Assembly (NCBI GenBank): GCA_011087955.1
Contig: JAALKR010000010.1
Coordinates: forward strand, 1-61,418
Reading direction: 5' to 3'
From: Oligoflexia bacterium
GTDB lineage: Bacteria > Bdellovibrionota > UBA1018 > CAIPTA01 > JAALKR01
DNA length: 61,418 bases
Under the pieces are notes generated by a model that searched no databases, was not told the origin of the DNA, and saw nothing but the letters and a program-made list of their open reading frames with translations. The position numbers were made by a program, and so were the translations under genes. This document shows positions 35,427-43,921 of the stretch, one piece after another; the first letter of the stretch is position 1; the number at the start of each line of letters is the position of its first letter.

Positions 35427-37001
35427 ATGGGGTATTTCTCGCAAAGCCGCAATATTCAAAGCTGCACTATTTGGATCACGTTCGTGGCAGTCTTTGCCGC
35501 GTTCTTCTATGGCATGCTTGCTTCGGCACAAATTGCTCCGAAGGAAGATGATAACGACGAGGTGCGAGAAATTTCCGTTGGCTCTTTAGACACGATCGAA
35601 TTTGACTTTCAGCCGAGTAAAGTCGACCCAGTCAAAAAGGGAATTTTGCGCATTGAACGAATTGCCACGGAACTTGCAGTGCAAATCATTCCGGTTAAGA
35701 AGGGTGTGACGGACGTTGTAATCTACGACTTGCAAGGTAAGGTTCGCCGTAAGGTTAAGTATATTGTCACGGCTACGGATTTATCGCTCCAAGTTACACA
35801 AATGCGTCGCTTGCTCGATACTGTTGAAGGACTAACGATTGCTTCCGTAGGCGACAAGATTGTAATTGATGGTGAACTTGTCGTTCCCAAAGATCTTGAT
35901 CGAGTCCTACGTGTAGTAGAAGCTTTCGGTGGCTGTAAAGGGAATAATATTTGTCTCGTGCAACTTTCTAAAGTTTCCCAAAGGGCGATCGGAAAAAGAA
36001 TCCAAGACGAAATTAATCGGCAGCCTGGTTCGGTGAACGTAACGGTGCGTGTGGCAAACGATACTTTCTTTCTGGAAGGAGTGGTGGACTCAGAAGCTGA
36101 TAAAACTAGAGCCGAAGACATCGCAAAGACGTACGTGCCGGAAGTATTGGTTTCTCAATCTGTAGCTCAAGGCGTTCTGAAAGAAATCAAGAAGCAAGCG
36201 ATTCGCAATTTGATCGATGTAAATGAAACACCTCCACCGCCTCCACCGAAGACCGTTCGAGTAACCTTCCATTTTGTGGAGATCGCCAAGGAATATTTCA
36301 ACATCGCCTTCCTGAAGTGGGCACCTACGATTAGTGAGGATGCGGGTTTTAGGTTTGGTGTGACGAACACAGGCCAAGGAGGCGCTAATTCCGACGGATC
36401 CCTAGTTGCAACTATTTCAAGTTTAATTCCACGTTTACAAAAAGGCACGAATGGTGGCTATGCACGAGTGCTCTTTTCAGCTGTAGGGATTGGCCTAGAT
36501 AAGGAGCAGATTTCCATTAGTCGGCAGGATCAAGTTCCGTTTATTGCCCAAGTTGTAAATGGAGTTCCAGTTACTCAGAGCCAGCCAGTTGGTATTTCCC
36601 TAGCCGTTAAGCCTGAAATCCAAGATAACGACATAGTTTTCTTGCGCGATGTGGAGTTTAATTTTTCTGCAATTTCTGGCGCCGGTGCCGGTTCCCAGCC
36701 GGCGGTTCGTAATACGGCGATTAAGAACCAAGTCTCAGTGCGCTCCGGTGATTCCGCAGTATTAGGTGGTCTTATTTCCAATAATATGGCGCTTGATGTG
36801 GATAAGGATCCAGAGCAAGCAGGTGAAGGTGCTGGCAGTGCGATCTTTACTCTTCTACGGTCAAAAGCGTTCCGCCGGAATAAATCACAGTTTGTTGTTT
36901 TCATCACTCCGCAGATTATTTCTGATGCTTCGAAAGGCACGGAAGATATTAAGAAGAAAATTATCGGAAATAAGAAACGTAAACGGAGAATATATCGCTA
37001 G
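35427..37001 (+). CDS. cpaC: Tad pilus secretin CpaC (RcpA)
   Basis: Outer-membrane secretin channel through which the pilus exits. Signal peptide (core VAVFAAFFYGMLASAQ), then pilus-assembly N-domains and a BON-like segment (about 170-250), a short poly-Pro linker TPPPPPPKTVRV and the secretin domain with ending QFVVFITPQII. About 524 residues from ATG 35427; a TTG five codons earlier is possible and neither has a strong ribosome site. Confidence 0.9.
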   Translation: MGYFSQSRNIQSCTIWITFVAVFAAFFYGMLASAQIAPKEDDNDEVREISVGSLDTIEFDFQPSKVDPVKKGILRIERIATELAVQIIPVKKGVTDVVIYDLQGKVRRKVKYIVTATDLSLQVTQMRRLLDTVEGLTIASVGDKIVIDGELVVPKDLDRVLRVVEAFGGCKGNNICLVQLSKVSQRAIGKRIQDEINRQPGSVNVTVRVANDTFFLEGVVDSEADKTRAEDIAKTYVPEVLVSQSVAQGVLKEIKKQAIRNLIDVNETPPPPPPKTVRVTFHFVEIAKEYFNIAFLKWAPTISEDAGFRFGVTNTGQGGANSDGSLVATISSLIPRLQKGTNGGYARVLFSAVGIGLDKEQISISRQDQVPFIAQVVNGVPVTQSQPVGISLAVKPEIQDNDIVFLRDVEFNFSAISGAGAGSQPAVRNTAIKNQVSVRSGDSAVLGGLISNNMALDVDKDPEQAGEGAGSAIFTLLRSKAFRRNKSQFVVFITPQIISDASKGTEDIKKKIIGNKKRKRRIYR

Positions 37002-37021
37002 GAAGCGTAGAAGGAGCTAGG

Positions 37022-39319
37022 ATGGCTGGACATATTATCGCAATAGTAGGTGGAAAGGGCGGCGTTGGAAAATCCGTTTTTTCTGCTAACCTTGCGCTTG
37101 CCTTTCTTAAAGAATTTGGCATGCGTTCCCTTCTGATTGACCAAGACATGTCCGCTTGCGGTGACCAGAATCTTATCTTTGGTATTAAGCAGGGAAGATT
37201 GTTAGTTGATGCTGTAAACCACGTAGGCCACTACGACACAAATGCAATGCAGAAGCTCGTTACTCAGCACGCAAACGGCTTGCATGTGATCTCTGCTCCG
37301 AAAACCTCTAGTGAGGCCTCTAAAATTTCTCCGGACGCCTTGGGAAAGTTCTATAAAGGTGTACGCAATCTCTATCCGATTGTTGTTGTAGATTGTGGTT
37401 CGCGCTTAGACACCTGTACTATAAAGGCAATGGAATTTGCCACGAGTATCTTTGTTGTGACTATTCCAGATATTCTCGTTATGCACCAGACGATGCGTAT
37501 GGTTCAAGATATTAACGAGAATATGTTCCCAAAAGAGATTATTCAAGTGGTGGTGAATCGTTTTTCTGGCAATGCAGCTGTAAATTCATCGACGATTCAA
37601 AGAAATTTAGGGTGCCCAATTTTGGGAGTAATCCCGGATGACCCGCAGGCAAATAATACGGCTCTTTCTCAAGGTAACCCAGTGTTAGTTTCTGTGCCGA
37701 ATGCTTCTTCGACTAGAGGTTATCACGAGTTGGTACGGAAAATTCAGCAGCAGAATCTATTGACAAAGTTAGCTCAGGTGAAAAAGCCAAGGAGGCTTGG
37801 AAAGAAAGCAGCCACTGAAGTTAATGCGGCAATTGCAGAAAAAAGTGTGCCTACAGAAAAATCTAGTCTCCGTGGAGGCTCTACCGATGTGATTGATACA
37901 CGCTCCGCCTTAAAACTTCGTGTACACAAAGAACTCGTTGAACGGGTTGACTTTAAGAAAGAAGGTTCTTCAGAGGCAGAAAAGGCTCGACTACGTGAGA
38001 AATGCAAATCAACCGTTGTTGACGTTTTAAATGGGGAAGATATCTCAGTCGTTGCTAAAGGTAGGGAAGAAATGCAGCGCTTGGTGAAGGAAATTCTTGA
38101 CGAGGCATTGGGGCTTGGTGCGCTCGAAGACCTACTTGCGGACAGAGCAGTGAACGAGATCATGGTGATTGCGCGAGATCGAATTTATTGTGAACGAGCT
38201 GGTAAAAATTTTCTCTCCAAAACCACCTTTTCATCTGATCAACAGCTGATGAACGTGATTGAGCGGATTGTGATGCCTTTAGGTCGAAGAATCGATGAGA
38301 AGTCTCCTCATGTGGATGCTCGTCTTCCCGATGGCTCTCGAGTGCATGCCATCATTCCTCCACTTGCGATCAAGGGGCCGACGCTTACCATTCGGAAATT
38401 TCCATCGGAACGCTTGACGTGGAAGCATTTAGTGGGGTTTGGGTCAATGACCACAGAGATTGCAGATTTTTTGCGAGTCTGTGTAGAGGCGCGACTCAAT
38501 ATTATCGTAGCCGGGGGTACTGGTTCTGGTAAGACAACCTTGTTGAACGTTTTATCTAACTTTATTCCGACAGGCGAACGGATTATCACCGTAGAGGATG
38601 CGGCAGAGCTGGATTTGGGACAGGATCACGTGGTCCGCCTTGAAACTCGTCCAGCCAATATTGAAGGCGAAGGAGAAGTTTCGATTCGTGAGTTAGTGAA
38701 GCAAACATTGCGAATGAAACCGGATCGAGTGATCGTAGGTGAGTGTCGTGCCGGTGAAGCGCTCGATATGTTACAGGCGATGAACACTGGTCACGATGGT
38801 TCCCTAACAACAGTCCATGCCAATACTCCGAGAGATACGATTGCCCGACTAGAAACTCTTGTAATGATGGCAGGGATGGGGTTGCCAGTTAAGGCAATTC
38901 GGGAGCAAATTTCTGGCGCAGTAAACTTGATTGTACAGCAGTCGCGACTTTCCGATGGTTCCCGTAAAATCACTCATATTACCGAAGTTGTTGGGATGCA
39001 GGGAGAGACAGTAGCTTTGCAGGATGTATTTATTCATGAGCAATCCGGATTAGATAAGCGGCGAAAGATTATTGGTAAGTTCGTACCTACTGGCTTTATT
39101 CCAAAATTTGTGGAGCAAATGGAAGCCAAAGGCTTGAAAATTCCACGTTCATTATTTTCTAATACTCCAGAGCAGAACAAGGAGGGGAAACCAAAACCAG
39201 GTGCTAAGCCAGTCGTCAAATCGGATGCAAGACGAGGAATTAAGCCAGGTGCTAAGCCCGACTCCAAGCCTCGTGCCGCTGGTAGCGGTACACCACCAGC
39301 GAAAGCAGGAGGCATGTAG
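37022..39319 (+). CDS. Fused TadZ/CpaE ParA-like domain and TadA/CpaF ATPase
   Basis: 765 residues joining two Tad proteins that are normally separate. Residues about 1-245 are a MinD/ParA-type ATPase with a deviant Walker A GGKGGVGKS (10-18) and DQDMSACGDQN, as in TadZ/CpaE, which places the pilus at a cell site. It has no N-terminal receiver domain. A charged linker (about 250-340) leads to a secretion ATPase of the CpaF/TadA type with P-loop GGTGSGKTT (498-506), DRVIVGECRAGEAL and the His-box TVHANTPRDT, which powers assembly. The C-terminus is a Lys/Pro-rich tail with two KPGAKP repeats. ATG 37022 follows GGAG. Confidence 0.9.
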   Translation: MAGHIIAIVGGKGGVGKSVFSANLALAFLKEFGMRSLLIDQDMSACGDQNLIFGIKQGRLLVDAVNHVGHYDTNAMQKLVTQHANGLHVISAPKTSSEASKISPDALGKFYKGVRNLYPIVVVDCGSRLDTCTIKAMEFATSIFVVTIPDILVMHQTMRMVQDINENMFPKEIIQVVVNRFSGNAAVNSSTIQRNLGCPILGVIPDDPQANNTALSQGNPVLVSVPNASSTRGYHELVRKIQQQNLLTKLAQVKKPRRLGKKAATEVNAAIAEKSVPTEKSSLRGGSTDVIDTRSALKLRVHKELVERVDFKKEGSSEAEKARLREKCKSTVVDVLNGEDISVVAKGREEMQRLVKEILDEALGLGALEDLLADRAVNEIMVIARDRIYCERAGKNFLSKTTFSSDQQLMNVIERIVMPLGRRIDEKSPHVDARLPDGSRVHAIIPPLAIKGPTLTIRKFPSERLTWKHLVGFGSMTTEIADFLRVCVEARLNIIVAGGTGSGKTTLLNVLSNFIPTGERIITVEDAAELDLGQDHVVRLETRPANIEGEGEVSIRELVKQTLRMKPDRVIVGECRAGEALDMLQAMNTGHDGSLTTVHANTPRDTIARLETLVMMAGMGLPVKAIREQISGAVNLIVQQSRLSDGSRKITHITEVVGMQGETVALQDVFIHEQSGLDKRRKIIGKFVPTGFIPKFVEQMEAKGLKIPRSLFSNTPEQNKEGKPKPGAKPVVKSDARRGIKPGAKPDSKPRAAGSGTPPAKAGGM

Positions 39320-39322
39320 GTT

Positions 39323-40201
39323 ATGTTAAGCGATTTAATGGAGCCGATAACACTAGCTATAATCGTCGGGATTATTGTTTTTGTAGTTTCTTATATGCAC
39401 GCTCGTCGTTTTCTAGATTGGCTACGCTGGAAATCGATTGGCGCAAGAGATGACATTGTAGAGACATTGGAAAAAATGTTTATCGAGATCTCTCCCAATA
39501 AAGTTCTTCTCTATATGACTCTCTCAGCGATTGTTCCAGGCATTTTAGTGTTCTTACTAATTTTGCCACAATTCATTCCAGCACTTTGCTTTGGATTGGT
39601 GATTGCTATCTTTGGCTGGCATATTCCAAAGATAGTTGTCCGGAGAATGTTTGCGCAGCGAATGAATAGATTCAATCTACAAATGATTGATGGCTTGAGC
39701 TTGATGGCCAACGGTATGAAGTCCGGCCTATCCATTATTCAGGCTATGGGTCTTGTAAAGGAGGAGATGCCAGACCCATTGTCGAAAGAGTTTGATTATG
39801 TTTTACAACAGAACCGTCTTGGGGTGAGCGTGGAAGAGGCTTTCCAAAATCTTGCTAAGCGCATTCCTTCCGAAGATGTAAATATGTTTGTCACCTCTAT
39901 CATCATCCTCAAAGAAACAGGTGGAAATCTGGCCGAGACATTCGAGACAATTGTGCACGTTATTCGAGAGCGTTTAAAGGTGCAGCAGAAGATTGCTGCC
40001 ATGGTTGCCCAAGGTGTCGCTCAGGGGGTGATTGTATTCTGTATGCCTTTTGGCTTAGGTTTGATGTTCTACCTAAGTGACCCCAAGTTTATTGAGCCTC
40101 TTTTTTCGACTCCCCTGGGATGGCTGATATCAGCCGGTATTCTCACACTCCAATTTGTAGGCGGATTTGTGATTCTAAAAATTGTACAAATTAAAGTGTA
40201 G
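39323..40201 (+). CDS. tadB: Tad pilus inner-membrane platform protein TadB
   Basis: 292 residues with a helix near 10-26, a pair near 62-98, a T2SSF cytoplasmic domain (MIDGLSLMANGMKSGLSIIQA, then ETGGNLAETFETIV) and a last helix pair. This is the layout of TadB, which is stacked on the ATPase ring. TadC, its usual partner, is not seen anywhere in the window, so one protein may serve both roles. It starts four bases after the ATPase gene. Confidence 0.88.
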   Translation: MLSDLMEPITLAIIVGIIVFVVSYMHARRFLDWLRWKSIGARDDIVETLEKMFIEISPNKVLLYMTLSAIVPGILVFLLILPQFIPALCFGLVIAIFGWHIPKIVVRRMFAQRMNRFNLQMIDGLSLMANGMKSGLSIIQAMGLVKEEMPDPLSKEFDYVLQQNRLGVSVEEAFQNLAKRIPSEDVNMFVTSIIILKETGGNLAETFETIVHVIRERLKVQQKIAAMVAQGVAQGVIVFCMPFGLGLMFYLSDPKFIEPLFSTPLGWLISAGILTLQFVGGFVILKIVQIKV

Positions 40202-40282
40202 AAGTGGTAGGAGCGCAGGGATTTTTTTGCTTATCATTAAGCACCCTATTTGGGATGCCGAAAAGCATATGTGAGGTTAGAA

Positions 40283-42091
40283 ATGACTGCTAATCGAGGA
40301 ATGAGCACCAATCAAAGACCAAGATTCATTGGAACACTAATTTTTGGAATAGCTCTGACGACCTTTCTGGTAGCGAATCTGGCGGACGCCCTAGTTGCAA
40401 TCACCAACGGAAATTATTTTACTGGCTTCGTAGATTTGAATCACCCGAATGCAGGACCGGGGTTTCAGTTAAAGCTAGAGCGTACTTATAACAGCCGCTC
40501 TCAATATAACGGCATTTTTGGATACGGTTGGGGTACTGAGTTTGAATCGTTTTTGGTGCCGGCTGCAGATGGTTCGGTGGTCATTCAGGAGTCTGGTGGC
40601 GGTGAGAAGACTCGTTTTACCCCTAAGGGTTTTTCAAATGGGGATATGAACAAGTTTATTACCGAGCTCATCAAAGCTAAGCAGAAAAAACAAGGTGGAG
40701 GATTCAATGCGCAAGCCTATACGGCTAAGTTGAAAAAGGACGCAGATTTCCGTGATGAGGAAGGTAGAACACTTGGCGTTATGCCAATGGTAAAAACTGG
40801 GACGAAGCTGTACTCCACTCAGCGTGGGGATAAGCAGGTAGTAACTGTGATCAAAGGTGGGTTTGTACGTGAATTTGGCACGGGCAAAATGGTTTATTTC
40901 ACGAAAAGAGCAAGCGTAAGAGATTTCGGTGTGGAAGTGTCTCGGCAGCGTGTGGTGAAGGGTGTATACAAGATCACTCGATTTGTGGACAAAGTACAAG
41001 GAGTCGACCTTAGTTTCAAATATGATGAAACAGGGAAGCTTGTGGCGATTACGGACGGAGGTAAGCAGACTTTGCGTTTTGTAACAAATACAGATGGCAA
41101 GGTCAAACAGGCTACGGATCACTTAGGCCGTGCTTCTACGTATAAGTATTGCCGTTCAAGGCGCTATAATAGTGCGCAAAAGTGCTCTGCTGGGGATTTG
41201 GTCTATTCTAAAGACGGTGCGGGTAATGAATTTATCTATGAGTATGACAATATTCATAACTTAACAAAAATCAAGTACTCAGATGGCTCTTTTGAGGAAA
41301 TCTCTTATTATCCAGCTAGCCCTCCAGGTGAGGGTGGTGCCAAAGAAGTGAAGCTTCGTCGTGGCGTGAAGATGAAGTACACCTATTGGTCAGATCCAAA
41401 AGATAAGCGTATGCATTTCAAAACAACGGTGGAGACGACCTATCGAAGTGGCCGGAAAACTATCGCTTCCTACGAATATTGGCGAAAGCGTCGCTCCGAT
41501 GGCACAGTCTATAAGCAAAAAATGGCGACCAATATTAATGGCGATAAAACAGTTACGACCTACAATGAATGCTGTGGGCAACCACTAGAAATCAAACGCT
41601 CCAGTGGTACGACTACTTTTGCGTACTACGATGATACTGGGTTGCCAAAATTAAAGAATTCGCCAACGGAAAAAGTAGGTTGGAAATACTCGAAACAGTT
41701 TCATGGTAAGGTTACTCAAGTGGCAGTGTTAGATAAGACTAAGGGTCAAAAGAAGGCACTGATTACAAAGTATCAATACAATGCAAAAGGCAATTTAGTG
41801 AGAGCCAAGACTTCTGACGGTAGAGGCGTTGGATTGCTTTATGATAGTAAAAACCGAATTAAGGCAATGATCGATCAAGAAAAGCGCAAAATCACCTTTA
41901 CATATAACAGCCTTTCGAAACCAGTAAAAATCACGCAGCAAGGAGTTGGAGGCATCACAGTAGAGTACGATGGCAAGGGTAGTATCAAAGAAGTAAACTC
42001 AAAAGGTGGACGTCAAATCGCTCTCAGCGTGACAGCAGCCTTTCAGAACCTCTTAGAGATTATCAAGCCTGCTGGAGTTCAGCCGTTATAA
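40283..42091 (+). CDS. Secreted YD-repeat (RHS-type) protein
   Basis: 602 residues from ATG 40283; a TTG 11 codons earlier is also in frame. A signal-like helix is followed by an RHS-type N-terminal domain (GFVDLNHPNAGPGFQLKLERTYNS, FGYGWGTEF) and then several YD-like repeats such as FKYDETGKLVAITDGG, YEYDNIHNLTKIKYSDGS and YQYNAKGNLVRAKTSDG. RHS proteins build a hollow shell around a C-terminal effector or act in surface contact. No typical RHS core end (…DPxG…) or toxin domain is seen, so the role is unclear. It lies 82 bases after tadB on the same strand. Confidence 0.75.
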   Translation: MTANRGMSTNQRPRFIGTLIFGIALTTFLVANLADALVAITNGNYFTGFVDLNHPNAGPGFQLKLERTYNSRSQYNGIFGYGWGTEFESFLVPAADGSVVIQESGGGEKTRFTPKGFSNGDMNKFITELIKAKQKKQGGGFNAQAYTAKLKKDADFRDEEGRTLGVMPMVKTGTKLYSTQRGDKQVVTVIKGGFVREFGTGKMVYFTKRASVRDFGVEVSRQRVVKGVYKITRFVDKVQGVDLSFKYDETGKLVAITDGGKQTLRFVTNTDGKVKQATDHLGRASTYKYCRSRRYNSAQKCSAGDLVYSKDGAGNEFIYEYDNIHNLTKIKYSDGSFEEISYYPASPPGEGGAKEVKLRRGVKMKYTYWSDPKDKRMHFKTTVETTYRSGRKTIASYEYWRKRRSDGTVYKQKMATNINGDKTVTTYNECCGQPLEIKRSSGTTTFAYYDDTGLPKLKNSPTEKVGWKYSKQFHGKVTQVAVLDKTKGQKKALITKYQYNAKGNLVRAKTSDGRGVGLLYDSKNRIKAMIDQEKRKITFTYNSLSKPVKITQQGVGGITVEYDGKGSIKEVNSKGGRQIALSVTAAFQNLLEIIKPAGVQPL

Positions 42092-42118
42092 GGGAAATGA
42101 GCGTTATAAGGAAAATAT
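42084..42118. repeat. Duplication at the YD-repeat gene stop codon
   Basis: CGTTATAAGGGAAATGA (42084-42100) recurs with small changes as CGTTATAAGGAAAATAT (42102-42118). The offset is 18, a multiple of three, so the TAA stop at 42089-42091 is followed in frame by a second TAA. Confidence 0.65.
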
Positions 42119-42208
42119 CCTGCTAAATGCACTTTTTAGCTGTACAAGAATTAGGCAGATACACCTAAACTTGTCAGTTCGATTTTTAAATTTCCGTCTA
42201 AGTTGTTG

Positions 42209-42261
42209 GTTCTATTAGTGTGTGAGTGGCATATGCTTTGCAGTATGAAGAGCAATAGAAC
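42209..42261 (+). promoter_or_regulatory. Inverted repeat beside a ribosome site
   Basis: GTTCTATT (42209-42216) pairs with AATAGAAC (42254-42261), and the right arm abuts AGGAG (42263-42267) used by the small secreted protein at 42275. It could modulate translation, though the loop is long (37 bases), so confidence is low. Confidence 0.3.
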
Positions 42262-42274
42262 TAGGAGAAAAGAT

Positions 42275-42523
42275 ATGCGTATTATTAAGATCGTGGCTTT
42301 ATTGATTTTTTTATCAGCAGTTCCTGCATTGGCAGTTGACAGTAGTGGACTAGGGCCTAAGGAAGACTTTGAAGCGTCTTGGGAAACTTGTTGCAATGCT
42401 GAAGTTGCTGCGAGTTCGGCTCAATGTAATTTTTGGGCAGACTCCAAAGCTGCAGAGCTTTTAGGAACACGCGCCCCTACAGAAGACGAGCGCGAGAAAG
42501 TATTGAACACTCGAGGCGAGTAA
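42275..42523 (+). CDS. Small secreted Cys-containing protein
   Basis: 82 residues. A clear signal peptide (MRIIKIVALLIFLSAVPALA) precedes a mature peptide of about 62 residues with adjacent Cys residues (ETCCNAE) and another in AQCNFWAD. No family recognised. AGGAG (42263-42267) supports ATG 42275; upstream in-frame starts are not needed. A strong terminator closes it. Confidence 0.8.
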   Translation: MRIIKIVALLIFLSAVPALAVDSSGLGPKEDFEASWETCCNAEVAASSAQCNFWADSKAAELLGTRAPTEDEREKVLNTRGE

Positions 42524-42575
42524 TTGCCTAATATTGCCGACTAAGTTTTAAACTAAATCCTAGTTCATGAGAATA

Positions 42576-42605
42576 GGGAAGCCGACTATTACGGCTTCCC
42601 TTTTT
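42576..42605 (+). terminator. Rho-independent terminator
   Basis: GGGAAGCCG (42576-42584) and CGGCTTCCC (42592-42600) pair perfectly over a seven-base loop ACTATTA, followed by TTTTT. It ends the 42275 transcript. Confidence 0.95.
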
Positions 42606-42606
42606 G

Positions 42607-42946
42607 CATATATGAGCTGCCTTTATTGAGATGGGATGAGATGAGAGTGCTTATAGTAGGCGCACGAGTGAACTATTGGACGGGACACTGTTGCTTCTTT
42701 GAGGAACTGTCTCTCTCTTAAGTCGCTGTTTAAAAAATAGTCAGTTGGGGTAGGGGGGGAAGTTTAACGTACACCGGAATTTTTATTTAAATCATTGATT
42801 TCATAGGGCTATCTAAGGTTGCTCCCAAAAGGAAACACCTTGGCAAGATAGTTGCAACATAAGGGTAGTGAGCGATCAGTGCCTTGAAAAAGGTACTACA
42901 CGAGAGTGAGTTGTCACAGTTATTGTAGTTGAGAGAGGTAGTAGCG
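42607..42946. other. 340-base gap with no clear gene
   Basis: Between a strong terminator and the next small secreted gene. It has purine-rich tracts (GATGGGATGAGATGAGAG, and a seven-G run at about 42754-42760). I see no convincing promoter pair, structure or coding frame. Confidence 0.5.
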
Positions 42947-43219
42947 ATGAAGCGGTTGTTGTTAATAGTGCTAGCAGTAATGTCGTTGCAGTCGGAGATC
43001 GTGTTGGCCAAGGGTAAGTTACCCCTTGACCAAGCTATGATTGAAGAGGCACAACTGGCGGTTGGCATAGGTCAAAAGCGATTACTGTCAGAGTATACTG
43101 GCAAGAGCTTAGGGCCGAACAAGCGTACGGATGTTAAGTGTATTGATGAGGTTGCAAGCGCTCTAGGCGTTCGTAAGGCTGATATACATAGCGACATTAC
43201 GACTAAAGATGGGATTTAA
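42947..43219 (+). CDS. Small secreted protein
   Basis: 90 residues from ATG 42947, preceded by GAGAGG eight bases upstream; an in-frame TTG lies six codons earlier. A signal peptide (MKRLLLIVLAVMSLQSEIVLA) precedes a short acidic/basic mature peptide with one Cys. No family recognised. Its end overlaps the convergent 43216 gene by four bases. Confidence 0.65.
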   Translation: MKRLLLIVLAVMSLQSEIVLAKGKLPLDQAMIEEAQLAVGIGQKRLLSEYTGKSLGPNKRTDVKCIDEVASALGVRKADIHSDITTKDGI

Positions 43220-43497
43220 TTCTGTTCTTTCGGGGCTTTCGAAGGAGCAGGATTAATCCACATCGCCAATTTTCTGCGAGCCGTATTGAAAGCTTCTGGG
43301 ATTTTATGCCGTAGTTTGTCCGTTTGAGATTCAAACGTATTTTTCAATTGTTGTACAATGGCGCCCGTCCCTGTGCGCTCCACCACATGTTCCATATGAC
43401 CCTGTAGAGACTTACCCTCAAATCGCCAAGGACTCATTACTAGTGTTGCAGCGAAAATCATACCCAAAAAAAATAACATCCTAGCCAGTCTCAACAT
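43216..43497 (-). CDS. Short single-helix membrane protein
   Basis: 93 residues: one N-terminal membrane helix (about 5-22) and an amphipathic helical tail with KxxFESQTDKLRHKIPEAF-type spacing. No family recognised. It starts inside the end of the receiver-like gene (17-base overlap) on the same strand, so the pair is probably translated from one message. Confidence 0.55.
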   Translation of the reverse strand: MLRLARMLFFLGMIFAATLVMSPWRFEGKSLQGHMEHVVERTGTGAIVQQLKNTFESQTDKLRHKIPEAFNTARRKLAMWINPAPSKAPKEQN

Positions 43498-43861
43498 TGA
43501 ATTCCTCCAGGTATTTCTCCACTGTAAAATAAAACTCTGCGTCTGAAAATGGTGCAGTCAAAAGGTCACGGGCTCCAGATCGAATCACCTGCTCGCGAAT
43601 TACGTTTGTCGTGATATCAGTAAAAAGCACCACCTTGCGCTTGCTATCTACCGTCACTATACGCTTACAAGTCTCATAACCCGGTTCATCCATCAATTGG
43701 AGATCGATGATGGTGAGGTGAGGATCAAAGTACGTCAAATTTGGTAGAATTTTTTCACCTTCATGCATGACTTGATACTCAATGTTCATGTCGAGTAAAA
43801 GGTTGCAGAGTCGCTTTTCATAGTGTTTGCGCTTTGTAATGATAAGAGCCTTAAAGAGCAT
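43481..43861 (-). CDS. Stand-alone degenerate response-regulator receiver
   Basis: 126 residues with the alternating beta/alpha pattern of a receiver domain. The acceptor-position Asp53 is kept (LTIIDLQLMDEPGYE) and VLFTDIT supplies the switch Thr. However, the N-terminal acidic pair is replaced by TKRK (9-12) and the conserved Lys of the KPF motif is Ala103 (LLTAPF). Metal binding and phosphorylation are therefore doubtful. No output domain. Not linked to a kinase nearby. Confidence 0.75.
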   Translation of the reverse strand: MLFKALIITKRKHYEKRLCNLLLDMNIEYQVMHEGEKILPNLTYFDPHLTIIDLQLMDEPGYETCKRIVTVDSKRKVVLFTDITTNVIREQVIRSGARDLLTAPFSDAEFYFTVEKYLEEFNVETG

Positions 43862-43921
43862 AATTTGAGTTTAAACTGATCTACGGTCGAATGCTAGTTG
43901 TACACGGTTACGTATTTTTCT

